In this document: positions 25,381 to 32,893 of the stretch, in pieces | How positions within the stretch are numbered: position 1 is the first letter of the stretch | Layout: the number at the start of each line of letters is the position of its first letter | Assembly: GCF_008806375.1 (NCBI RefSeq) | Contig: NZ_WAAT01000004.1 | Span: 165,575-229,574, forward strand | Length of the DNA: 64,000 nt | Direction of reading: 5' to 3' | From: Pseudotamlana haliotis | Lineage (GTDB): Bacteria > Bacteroidota > Bacteroidia > Flavobacteriales > Flavobacteriaceae | The notes under the pieces: model-generated | The model's database searches: none | What the model was told of the DNA's origin: nothing | What the model saw: the letters and a program-made list of their open reading frames with translations, nothing else | Translations under genes and position numbers: made by a program

Positions 25381-25462
25381 CGTCACCCCTGAACTAGTTT
25401 CAGGGTCTCACAAGTTAAATAAACTCTAATATTATGAGATGCTGAACAAGTTCAGCATGACG
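25381..25462. repeat. palindromic intergenic repeat inside the thr operon
   Basis: CGTCACCCCTGAACTAGTTT... (25381-25410) and TGAGATGCTGAACAAGTTC... (25435-25462) are imperfect inverted copies of each other and each is itself close to palindromic. The sequence type (CGTCAnnCTGAACTnGTTnCAG) is familiar as a short dispersed repeat of Flavobacteriaceae. It lies between thrB and thrC and lets the thrC frame run on upstream, but it is not coding. Confidence 0.75.
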
Positions 25463-25507
25463 AAAAAGCTGAAAAAAATAAATTTTAGAATTGAAATTAA
25501 TACAACA

Positions 25508-26803
25508 ATGAACTACTACAGTTTAAATAAAAAAGCACCAAACACCACTTTTGATAACGCTGTTATTAAAGGCTTAGCGCCAGATAAAGGACTATATTTC
25601 CCTGAAAGTATTACACCGTTACCAAAGTCTTTCTTTGATAATATTGATAATTTATCAAATTCGGAAATTGCTTTTGAAGCGATTAAACAATTTGTTTCTC
25701 CTGAAATTCCAAAAGCTATTTTAAAAACCATTGTTGAGGAAACCTTATCATTCGATTTTCCTGTAGTAAAATTAAATGACAATATTTCTACTTTAGAATT
25801 GTTTCACGGACCAACCATGGCATTTAAAGATGTTGGAGCTCGTTTTATGGCGCGCTGTTTAGGATATTTCAATAAAGATAACACCAACGAAGTGACTGTT
25901 TTAGTAGCGACTTCAGGTGATACGGGAGGTGCTGTTGCTAATGGTTTTTTAGGTGTAAAAGGTGTGAATGTCGTTATTCTTTACCCAAGTGGAAAAGTTA
26001 GTGATATTCAAGAAAAACAATTAACAACACTTGGTCAAAACATAAAAGCTTTAGAAGTAAACGGTACTTTTGATGATTGTCAAGCCATGGTTAAAGAAGC
26101 TTTTTTAGACGAAAGTTTAACCAGCAAAATGCAATTAACCTCTGCCAACTCTATTAATGTAGCGCGTTGGTTGCCGCAATTATTCTATTTTATGTTTGCC
26201 TATAAGCAATTGCATAATAAATACGATGATATTGTATTTTCTGTTCCTAGCGGAAATTTTGGAAACGTATGTGCTGGTATGATGGCTCAAAAATTAGGTT
26301 TACCAATCAAACATTTTGTAGCTTCAAATAACGAAAACAATGTGGTAACACGTTATTTACAGTCTGAACTTTACGAACCAAAACCATCGGTACAAACTAT
26401 AAGTAACGCTATGGATGTTGGTGCGCCAAGTAATTTTATTCGCATCCAAGAAATCTATAAAAACAACTTCAAGGAATTAAAAAATAATGTGTCTTCATAC
26501 AGTTTTTCTGATGATGAAACCAGAGAAGCCATGTTGGAAATTTACAATGAATTTAACTACGTTGCAGACCCACATGGTGCTGTAGGCTATTTAGGCTGTA
26601 AATCACATTTAGAAAATAACCCAAATGCACATTGTGTCTTTTTAGAAACAGCACATCCAACGAAGTTTTTAGATGTTGTTGAAGAGGTTATTAAAAAAGA
26701 ACAACCTTTACCAGAACAGATTCAATCGGTTATGGGTAAAGAAAAGGAAGCTACTTTGATTTCTACTTATGAGGATTTAAAATCGTTTCTTTTAGGCAAA
26801 TAA
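25508..26803 (+). CDS. thrC: threonine synthase
   Basis: Converts O-phosphohomoserine to threonine using PLP. The ATG at 25508 (MNYYSLNKKAPNTTF) gives 431 residues and matches the family N-terminus; an in-frame ATG at 25439 lies inside the repeat and is rejected. The PLP lysine is Lys107 in GPTMAFKDVG; ATSGDTGGAVANGF holds the phosphate-binding loop. Last gene of thrLABC, followed by a terminator-like repeat (26827). Confidence 0.95.
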   Translation: MNYYSLNKKAPNTTFDNAVIKGLAPDKGLYFPESITPLPKSFFDNIDNLSNSEIAFEAIKQFVSPEIPKAILKTIVEETLSFDFPVVKLNDNISTLELFHGPTMAFKDVGARFMARCLGYFNKDNTNEVTVLVATSGDTGGAVANGFLGVKGVNVVILYPSGKVSDIQEKQLTTLGQNIKALEVNGTFDDCQAMVKEAFLDESLTSKMQLTSANSINVARWLPQLFYFMFAYKQLHNKYDDIVFSVPSGNFGNVCAGMMAQKLGLPIKHFVASNNENNVVTRYLQSELYEPKPSVQTISNAMDVGAPSNFIRIQEIYKNNFKELKNNVSSYSFSDDETREAMLEIYNEFNYVADPHGAVGYLGCKSHLENNPNAHCVFLETAHPTKFLDVVEEVIKKEQPLPEQIQSVMGKEKEATLISTYEDLKSFLLGK

Positions 26804-26826
26804 CACACATAAAACCTTTTACTAAG

Positions 26827-26933
26827 AAGAGGCTGTACAAAAAGTAAAGTTGTCGTCAACCTGAAATACCCGCATGTTACTGGCAAGAATTCAGAATGAC
26901 GCACTTTTATACTTATCGTACAACCTCTTTTTT
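26827..26933. repeat. dispersed intergenic hairpin element, copy 3 (terminator-like)
   Basis: AAGAGGCTGTAC at the left pairs with GTACAACCTCTT at the right, ending in six T. Inside, TCAGAATGAC repeats the inner arm of copy 2, but its partner has diverged. It separates thrC from the convergent HAD gene and probably terminates in both directions. Confidence 0.75.
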
Positions 26934-26960
26934 ATGCTCCATATTCTGGTTAAGAAAATT

Positions 26961-27623
26961 TCAAATCAAAGCTTCAACAGCTAATAAGTTTTCAATAATA
27001 TATTTTGGTTTTTGAAATTCAGGGATATCAAAATCTTGCTTGTGAATGTTTTGTCCGTTATCCTTTAAACAAACGCTAGTCCACCCCAACTGGTTGGGCG
27101 CGATAAAATCTTTTTTTGTATTATCTCCAATGTAGAAATAGTTCAAATTAGAACCGTACTTTTTCAAATAGTATTCGAAATTTTTCAGACTTGGTTTTTC
27201 TGAGCCAAATTCTTCAGAAATAATTATATCATCAAAATATTCTATGAGATTTAAAGCTTTTAACTTACTACGCTGCTGCACCGAACGACCATCAGTAATT
27301 AAGCCTGTTTTAAAAGTTTTTTCTTTTAATCTTATCAATAATTCCTGAATCTCTTCAGAAATAGCTATTGAAGGCTCATGGTTTCGGTATATTTGAACCA
27401 AATCTAATGCTGAAACACCTTCAACTTTATATTGGTTTAGAATTAAATCAAAAGCATTTTGTTTCGTTTCATAGAAACCAAACATGGTATTAAAAATAGC
27501 TTCTGAAGTTGTCGAAGTTTTAGATGCTAAAAAAATGGCAATCTCACGATAAGCCGATTTTAAATAGTCGATTTCCTTACAAATCGTATCATCTAAATCA
27601 AATATTAAAACTGTTTTACTCAT
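26961..27623 (-). CDS. HAD-family hydrolase paired with an ATP-grasp enzyme
   Basis: A 220-residue HAD-IA phosphatase. Motif I is FDLDDT, motif II is LITDG, motif III Lys is in EKPSLKNFEYY and motif IV is YIGDN. The cap spans about residues 15-90. Its start overlaps the end of the ATP-grasp gene by 8 bases, so the two are coupled. The substrate is not evident; it may remove a phosphate from a product or side-product of the ATP-grasp enzyme. Confidence 0.85.
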   Translation of the reverse strand: MSKTVLIFDLDDTICKEIDYLKSAYREIAIFLASKTSTTSEAIFNTMFGFYETKQNAFDLILNQYKVEGVSALDLVQIYRNHEPSIAISEEIQELLIRLKEKTFKTGLITDGRSVQQRSKLKALNLIEYFDDIIISEEFGSEKPSLKNFEYYLKKYGSNLNYFYIGDNTKKDFIAPNQLGWTSVCLKDNGQNIHKQDFDIPEFQKPKYIIENLLAVEALI

Positions 27624-28581
27624 GAAAATCTCGAACTAAAACTTCGTGATCATAACGAAGCATTAATAATTTATCTTCCCAGGCATCAAAATTCGTTATA
27701 GTCTTGTTTAAAAGATACTCCTCAATCAGCCATTTTGCATAATTGGCTCCTGCGAGGTATGACAATGGAAAACCACCACCAAATCTGGCGTTAATCTCAA
27801 TACCATAAATTTTATCATTGGTTTTATGTTTAAAAAACTGAGCCGTCAAACAACCTCTAGCACCTTCAATGTTGTTTATATGTGTTTTTATATAGTCAAC
27901 CAGCATGTTTTTTTCAGTCATGCCTTTATTGACTTCGCCATCTCTGACTTCTATACGCTTTCGCGGAACCACACATTTTAAAGTACTCGTTTTATCATAA
28001 TATAAATCGCACGTGAATTCCTCATATTCAGAGTGGTCTAAATATTCTAAAAACATTAAATTTTCTTTGTTGAAATGGTAATCAGTAAGATCGTCTTCTT
28101 TCAGAATGATAAAAGTGTCCACGCTCCTACTTCCGTTTAACGGTTTAATAAATAAAGGGAGTTTATAATCCGTTTTCGAATATTCTTTAGCAATTTCAAT
28201 TTGATGATCTGTAAAAAAAGCACTCATTTGGCGCTTGTCTCTACAAATTTTAATAAAATCTAAGGAAGAAACTATTATGGTAATACCGTTTTGAGCAAAA
28301 TGATCTAGATTTTCACTCAAAATCAGTAATTCGGTATCTATGGTAGGAATAATGAGCTTTATATCATGATCCAAACAAACTTTTAAAAGTTCATCTAAAA
28401 AATGAGGTTCATTAACACGAGGAAGTTGAAAAGCTTGGTCTGCCACGTAACACGCTCCAGATAAACGTGTATTACAATCAGCAGCAAATACCTTCCCTTC
28501 CGGTATTAAAGCTTTTAATTCCTTTTGAAAAGCCTTAACTAATGACACTCTTTTACCTGCCGAGGTAATTAATATATTCAT
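27616..28581 (-). CDS. ATP-grasp ligase-like protein
   Basis: A 321-residue protein with a Rossmann-like preATP-grasp start (MNILITSAGKRVSLVKAF) and an ATP-grasp domain: LFIKPLNGSRSVD for nucleotide, the EFTCDLYYD strand, and metal ligands in YGIEINARFGGG. It resembles carbamoyl-phosphate-synthase-like and PylC-like ligases that join a carboxylate to an amine or thiol. A minus-strand -7 box TACATTTG (28614-28621) precedes it. Coupled with a HAD gene. The substrates are unknown. Confidence 0.85.
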   Translation of the reverse strand: MNILITSAGKRVSLVKAFQKELKALIPEGKVFAADCNTRLSGACYVADQAFQLPRVNEPHFLDELLKVCLDHDIKLIIPTIDTELLILSENLDHFAQNGITIIVSSLDFIKICRDKRQMSAFFTDHQIEIAKEYSKTDYKLPLFIKPLNGSRSVDTFIILKEDDLTDYHFNKENLMFLEYLDHSEYEEFTCDLYYDKTSTLKCVVPRKRIEVRDGEVNKGMTEKNMLVDYIKTHINNIEGARGCLTAQFFKHKTNDKIYGIEINARFGGGFPLSYLAGANYAKWLIEEYLLNKTITNFDAWEDKLLMLRYDHEVLVRDFHE

Positions 28582-28613
28582 AGAAAAATTGGGTGTAAAT
28601 TTTGAAATACAAC

Positions 28614-28621
28614 CAAATGTA
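28614..28621 (-). promoter_or_regulatory. -7 element of the ATP-grasp/HAD pair
   Basis: TACATTTG on the minus strand, 32 bases before the ATG at 28581. No clear -33 TTTG is seen. Confidence 0.45.
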
Positions 28622-28684
28622 CATGAATTTATATTACGTAAGTATTAGATTAGATGAGTGACCGATTTACTCTATTAAGAACAT

Positions 28685-28711
28685 AAAAAAAGCCCTTTTA
28701 AAGGGCTTTTT
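28685..28711 (-). terminator. rho-independent terminator of the Lrp gene
   Basis: AAAGCCCTTTTAAAGGGCTTT with an A-run on one side and a T-run on the other; it can act in both directions. It lies 23 bases past the stop of the minus-strand Lrp/AsnC gene. Confidence 0.85.
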
Positions 28712-28733
28712 GAAAGTTTAAACGTTTAAGCAA

Positions 28734-29213
28734 TTACATCTCATTAAAAATAGAGTGCATTAAACGTTTTTTATCATTTATACTTTCTTCTAAAGAAATC
28801 ATAGTTTCAGTTCTATAAACACCTTCAATGTCATCTAATAAAAAGATAACCTCTTTAGCGTGCTCAGTACTTCTAGCTCTAATTTTACAGAAAATATTAA
28901 ACTTCCCTGTAGTGATATGTGCTACAGTAACATAAGCAATTTCATTAATACGCTCTAAAACAAATTTTGTTTGTGAGGTGTTGTTTAAATAAACTCCAAC
29001 ATAGGCTATAAAAGAATATCCTAATTTTTTGTAGTCTAGCATTAATGACGAACCTTTAATAATTCCTGATTCTTCCATCTTTTTAACACGCACATGTACA
29101 GTTCCTGCAGAAATTAATAACTTCTTTGCAATATCTGTAAAAGGAATTCTTGTGTTATCAATTAACATGTCAAGAATCTGGTGATCAATTTCGTCTAATT
29201 TTATTTTACCCAT
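28734..29213 (-). CDS. Lrp/AsnC-family transcriptional regulator
   Basis: A 159-residue regulator with an N-terminal helix-turn-helix (LDEIDHQILDMLIDNTRIPF through VHVRVKKMEESGII) and a C-terminal RAM/ACT-like ligand domain (FIAYVGVYL, EVIFLLDDIEGVYRTETMIS). Family members assemble as octamers and respond to amino acids. It is a monocistronic gene between the M14 peptidase (downstream end facing it on the same strand) and the ATP-grasp pair. Targets and ligand are unknown. Confidence 0.9.
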   Translation of the reverse strand: MGKIKLDEIDHQILDMLIDNTRIPFTDIAKKLLISAGTVHVRVKKMEESGIIKGSSLMLDYKKLGYSFIAYVGVYLNNTSQTKFVLERINEIAYVTVAHITTGKFNIFCKIRARSTEHAKEVIFLLDDIEGVYRTETMISLEESINDKKRLMHSIFNEM

Positions 29214-29283
29214 AATTAACTATTCTTAAATATACAGCAAAATTAATACATTTTCTTTAAAGATAATAAATAAAAGATGTGAT

Positions 29284-30429
29284 TTATTTCGTTTTTAACA
29301 ACACTTTTTCGCCATTTATCCGAACTAAAACGTTTTCGCTATCAATTTCTAAGGCTTCACCTGATTCATTAAGTACCTCATTACCATTTGCTTCTATTTC
29401 TTTATGACCATAAATTCCGTCAAGTTTCTCAATTTTTAGAATTTTAGGTACAAATTCTAATTTTTTATCGATTAAAGTCTCTTGATACTGAATTCCTATA
29501 TCCACCAGCTCCCCTTCTACTTTGGCATTACGAATAATAATGTCTAAAAACAGCTTATCATTTTCAGGAATCTCTAAGTAAGCTTTGTAATTGGCTCCTG
29601 TAACATCATTTTTAGCAATGTAGTTTAAGGATACGATATAAGACAAATAAATAAGCTCACGCGTCTTCTCACGGTCATAATCTTCGTGATAATGCCCAGA
29701 TTCAAACAATATAGTTGGTACTTGTTCGCTTTGAAACGTATCTCCCACACAATTGATATTAAAAGCATCATCATAGACGCCTACTTGATTTGGGATTTCC
29801 TGTTGTAACGCAGCATTCATAACAGCAATAACTTCCATAGACACCTTTCTTTGAGCTGTAATAGTACAGGCTTCATCTTCTGCAGGGGTTAAAAACGAAA
29901 CTGTAGCCGATTTGTTAGTGGCTCCAGCACTAAAAATAGTCCGTTGTCCATGTAAATTATAGCAAAAATGAGGTTTAAAGTCATTAAAAACAGCTCGCAG
30001 CACACGACTTTCAGGTTGTGTAAGGTTTTGTGCATCTCTGTTTAAATCAACTTCATTAGCATTTATTCGTGTATAAGCGGCTGCACCATCTGGATTTAAT
30101 ATTGGTATAATATATAAGGTACAAGTTTCTAAAAGGTGTTTAAGAGCAGATTGACCATTTAAAAGGCTGTTTAATAAATCAAAAAGTGCTTTAGTCGTTG
30201 TGGATTCATTCCCGTGCATTTGAGACCATAATAATATACGTTTTGGTCCGCTACCAATTTGTACACTATAAATAGGATTGTCTTGTACAGAACGCCCAAT
30301 AACATTTACTGAAGCTTCTTTAGGAAGTTTATTCAATAAAGGTTCAATGTCCTGGTTTGTGATATATCGACCGTAGAGCTGACCCTCTTTGTGTTTTGAA
30401 AATAAGGATTTAATGTCTTCTAATTTCAT
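29284..30429 (-). CDS. M14-family zinc carboxypeptidase
   Basis: A 381-residue metallopeptidase. The zinc ligands are in SQMHGNEST (HxxE) and YNLHGQRT (His), the substrate-binding NR pair is in EVDLNRDAQ, and the catalytic Glu is probably in ILFESGHYHED. No signal peptide is seen, so it may act on cytoplasmic or recycled peptides. Its promoter is -7 box TACATTTG on the minus strand (30447-30454), embedded in palindrome A and shared with a divergent XRE regulator, which suggests control by that regulator. Confidence 0.88.
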   Translation of the reverse strand: MKLEDIKSLFSKHKEGQLYGRYITNQDIEPLLNKLPKEASVNVIGRSVQDNPIYSVQIGSGPKRILLWSQMHGNESTTTKALFDLLNSLLNGQSALKHLLETCTLYIIPILNPDGAAAYTRINANEVDLNRDAQNLTQPESRVLRAVFNDFKPHFCYNLHGQRTIFSAGATNKSATVSFLTPAEDEACTITAQRKVSMEVIAVMNAALQQEIPNQVGVYDDAFNINCVGDTFQSEQVPTILFESGHYHEDYDREKTRELIYLSYIVSLNYIAKNDVTGANYKAYLEIPENDKLFLDIIIRNAKVEGELVDIGIQYQETLIDKKLEFVPKILKIEKLDGIYGHKEIEANGNEVLNESGEALEIDSENVLVRINGEKVLLKTK

Positions 30430-30442
30430 GCTGTTTATTTAG

Positions 30443-30457
30443 GTTACAAATGTAAAC
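30443..30457. promoter_or_regulatory. palindrome A, over the -7 box of the M14 gene
   Basis: GTTACAAATGTAAAC. On the minus strand it contains TACATTTG (30447-30454), a consensus -7 box placed correctly for the M14 gene starting at 30429. Same dyad as sites at 30467, 30499 and 30680. Confidence 0.65.
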
Positions 30458-30466
30458 AATTACTAA

Positions 30467-30481
30467 ATTACATTTGTAAAC
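30467..30481. promoter_or_regulatory. palindrome B, GTTTACA-type dyad
   Basis: ATTACATTTGTAAAC, 24 bases from palindrome A start to start, in inverted orientation. Probably a second binding site for the same regulator. Confidence 0.55.
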
Positions 30482-30498
30482 AGACTTTTAGAGCTTTT

Positions 30499-30516
30499 AG
30501 TTTACATTTCTAAACT
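30499..30516. promoter_or_regulatory. palindrome C, GTTTA-type dyad
   Basis: AGTTTACATTTCTAAACT, a dyad with one internal mismatch to the A/B/E pattern. A more degenerate relative, GTTTAGAAACTTAAAC, lies at 30543-30558. Confidence 0.45.
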
Positions 30517-30679
30517 ACTATTAAGGCGCATATATGCACGATGTTTAGAAACTTAAACACCTTCTATTTTCAACTTCTATTTTCATGATAACTAGAAGTT
30601 TATCACACTTTATATTAAGTTAAAGTTACAGGTATTATTTATATAATTTACAATTACATACATTGGTTTTGTATATTTT

Positions 30680-30693
30680 GTTACATTTGTAAC
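30680..30693. promoter_or_regulatory. palindrome E, over the -7 box of the XRE gene
   Basis: GTTACATTTGTAAC, perfect GTTACA/TGTAAC arms. TACATTTG at 30682-30689 serves as the -7 box for the XRE gene starting at 30720. Binding here would give autorepression. Confidence 0.65.
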
Positions 30694-30719
30694 GGCGGTT
30701 TCAATAAACAGTATTTACA

Positions 30720-31121
30720 ATGGTAAACAACGAAGCATTTACAAAAAGACTTCAAAAAGTCATGGATTATTACGGGGAGTCAGCCTCTTCTTTCGCTGAA
30801 AAAATAGACGTACAGCGTTCTAGCATTTCTCATATCCTCTCGGGAAGAAATAAACCGAGTTTAGATTTTGTACTTAAAATACTTTCAGCTTTTCCTGAAG
30901 TGAATTTATATTGGCTTCTAAATGGTAAAGGTGAATTTCCTAAAAACGAAGAAAAACTGCCGAAGCCTGAGAATCGCGAAATTCAAAATCCGCAAACAAA
31001 TTTTAATTTTGAAGAAATTACAGAACAAGCTACTAACGAGCAAAATTCAAATGAAACGAAAAGGATTGAACGTATCGTTATTTTTTATTCTGACGGAACT
31101 TTTAAAAATTACATGAATTAA
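30720..31121 (+). CDS. XRE-family helix-turn-helix regulator
   Basis: A 133-residue protein with an N-terminal HTH_3 domain (about 8-65: FAEKIDVQRSSISHILSGRNKPSLDFVLKIL is the core) and a Gln/Asn/Glu-rich linker leading to a short C-terminal segment RIERIVIFYSDGTF. It is divergent from the M14 peptidase. The 290 bases between them carry four to five similar palindromes, two of which contain the -7 boxes of the two genes, so it probably represses both. No phage or toxin-antitoxin genes are adjacent. Confidence 0.88.
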   Translation: MVNNEAFTKRLQKVMDYYGESASSFAEKIDVQRSSISHILSGRNKPSLDFVLKILSAFPEVNLYWLLNGKGEFPKNEEKLPKPENREIQNPQTNFNFEEITEQATNEQNSNETKRIERIVIFYSDGTFKNYMN

Positions 31122-31157
31122 GCCTATTCTTTACTAATTTTGCTTAAAAACCATTTT

Positions 31158-31526
31158 ATGCGCCTACTGCCCCTTTTGCTACTTTTCGTCTTAACAAGCT
31201 GCTATGAGAAAGCTAGAGATTGTAAACCATATCAAACTGGTAAATTTTACAGTGAAATCATTATAGACGGCGAAGTATTTAAATCGACTTTCCGTAGAAA
31301 CAAAAAGATCCAAGTAGAAACATACGACAATAAAGTTGATTCTTCTCAAGTACGCTGGGTAAATGATTGCGAAGTTATTTTCAAAACCATAAACCCTAAG
31401 AATATGGCTGAACGCAAGGACGTTCATTTGAAGATTTTAACCACCACCGATTCGTCCTACACCTATGAATATTCATATGTTGGAGAAACTACTAAACAAA
31501 AAGGCGTTGCTTATAAAGTGAAATAA
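31158..31526 (+). CDS. small lipoprotein of unknown function
   Basis: A 122-residue protein with the lipobox LFVLTSC. The ATG at 31158 is used because the only earlier start is a TTG at 31140 that lies within a -7 box TAATTTTG (31135-31142). The mature part (YQTGKFYSEIIIDGEVFKS, VRWVNDCEVIFKTINPK) looks like a compact beta protein. I do not recognise a characterised family. It follows the XRE gene by 36 bases with its own promoter. Confidence 0.75.
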   Translation: MRLLPLLLLFVLTSCYEKARDCKPYQTGKFYSEIIIDGEVFKSTFRRNKKIQVETYDNKVDSSQVRWVNDCEVIFKTINPKNMAERKDVHLKILTTTDSSYTYEYSYVGETTKQKGVAYKVK

Positions 31527-31528
31527 AA

Positions 31529-32029
31529 TTATTGAAGTGGATATAGGAAATGCTCGACAAGATTGAACTTTAACTTTCTATCTTCAGTGATTTCATAAGT
31601 TAAAAGCAATTCACCCCAAAATTCACCATCTGAAAAATCAGCTATAATCCATTTGTGATTGAGTAGTTTCACAGTGTTTATCATCATTTTTCTACCCGCA
31701 CTTGAAGCATAAGGCACAAGCGGATGTTCCCCTTTAACTTCATTCAACTTATACAACTCATCTTTAATAAACGGAATAAGCTCATCAACCTTATAACCAT
31801 CATTTTCAAAATAAGTGATAGCATCTTCATTTCGGTCTAAGTTAAAATGAGATACTTTTAAAATTTCATTGTGTAAAACCGCTACCGAATCTTTATATTT
31901 TTTCAACTGTGTTCTACTACTCACCAGTTGCTTGTCCATGTCTTCAAATACATTCTTAGCATTTACATATTGAAATAAAACCAGCAAACTGGCGAAAATG
32001 AATAAATACAGGAAAATCTTTTGCTTCAT
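31529..32029 (-). CDS. membrane-anchored conserved protein of unknown function
   Basis: A 166-residue protein with one N-terminal hydrophobic segment (about residues 4-23), a short coiled-coil-like stretch (about 35-60), and a globular C-terminal part (about 60-166, with HKWIIADFSDGEFWGELLLTY in pieces). No catalytic motif is evident. It lies 10 bases downstream of the MBL hydrolase gene on the same strand and is probably cotranscribed with it; it ends 2 bases from the stop of the lipoprotein gene on the other strand. Confidence 0.75.
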   Translation of the reverse strand: MKQKIFLYLFIFASLLVLFQYVNAKNVFEDMDKQLVSSRTQLKKYKDSVAVLHNEILKVSHFNLDRNEDAITYFENDGYKVDELIPFIKDELYKLNEVKGEHPLVPYASSAGRKMMINTVKLLNHKWIIADFSDGEFWGELLLTYEITEDRKLKFNLVEHFLYPLQ

Positions 32030-32039
32030 TGTAAAATTT

Positions 32040-32801
32040 TTAAATTGTTATTTCTAAACCATCATAAGCTAAAGACACGTGGTCCGGCAACGATGCTTCT
32101 ACATCATCGTGAAATCCGAGAAGATGGCTAATATGAGTTAAATACGCTTTTTCAGGTTTTACTTTTTCAATAAATTCTAACGCTTCTTCTAAATTAAAAT
32201 GCGAATGGTGGGGCTCTACGCGTAAAGTATTAACCACCAATATTTTTACGCCTTTTAGTTTTTCAATTTCCTTTTCTGAAACCGATTTCATATCGGTTAA
32301 ATAAGCAAAGTCATGAAATCTAAAACCAAACACCTTCAAATTGGCATGCATGCCTTTAATAGGAACAACCGTTTCTTCATTAAGTTGGAAAGGTTTATTC
32401 TTAATACGATGCACATTTAGTGATGGTGCTCCAGGATATTTGTTTTTTATCGCAAAAATATAGTCAAATCGTTTCTTTAACGCTTTCAAAACACGTTGAT
32501 GTGCATAGATGGAAATATTACCTTGTTTGAAGTAAAACGGACGAATATCATCGAGTCCCATAACATGGTCTGAGTGCTCATGCGTGAATAAAATAGCATC
32601 AATTTTATCACAACCCGATCGTAACATTTGATACCTAAAATCTGGACCACAATCAATTACGTAATTAAAGCCCTTCCATTCAATCAAAACAGACACACGT
32701 AAACGTTTATCTTTCGGGTTTGCACTTTTACAAACCGGGTGGTCGCTCCCTATAATGGGGATTCCTTGCGAAGTACCTGTGCCGAGAAACGTTATTTTCA
32801 A
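32040..32801 (-). CDS. PhnP-like metallo-beta-lactamase-fold hydrolase
   Basis: A roughly 253-residue MBL-fold protein: LGTGTSQGIP near the start, the metal motif THEHSDHVMGLDD (HxHxDH), and later metal ligands in HHSHFN and LTHISHLLG. PhnP-type enzymes hydrolyse cyclic or other phosphodiesters. There is no ATG start: the frame opens with TTG at 32822, which lies in a minus-strand -7 box TATTTTTG (32820-32827), so the TTG at 32801 (family-like start KITFLGTGTSQG) is preferred. The promoter region is shared with the divergent 487-residue protein gene. Confidence 0.8.
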   Translation of the reverse strand: MKITFLGTGTSQGIPIIGSDHPVCKSANPKDKRLRVSVLIEWKGFNYVIDCGPDFRYQMLRSGCDKIDAILFTHEHSDHVMGLDDIRPFYFKQGNISIYAHQRVLKALKKRFDYIFAIKNKYPGAPSLNVHRIKNKPFQLNEETVVPIKGMHANLKVFGFRFHDFAYLTDMKSVSEKEIEKLKGVKILVVNTLRVEPHHSHFNLEEALEFIEKVKPEKAYLTHISHLLGFHDDVEASLPDHVSLAYDGLEITI

Positions 32802-32837
32802 AATTTGATAATTTTTAGCCAAAAATAAGGTTATTTT

Positions 32838-32867
32838 TTTGTTTGATATACTTATTTGATACCTTTG
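32838..32867 (+). promoter_or_regulatory. promoter of the 487-residue conserved protein
   Basis: TTTG (32838-32841), 18 bases, then TACCTTTG (32860-32867). The start codon at 32894 follows 26 bases later. It overlaps the region upstream of the divergent MBL hydrolase. Confidence 0.65.
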
Positions 32868-32893
32868 TAATACACGATATAACTTGTTTTCAT

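Noticed and set aside
25439..25507. Upstream extension of thrC
   Set aside because: Lies within a palindromic intergenic repeat; the family N-terminus begins at 25508.
30720..31121. XRE gene as a phage repressor or antitoxin
   Set aside because: No phage or toxin genes adjacent; the context is a divergent peptidase and a lipoprotein.
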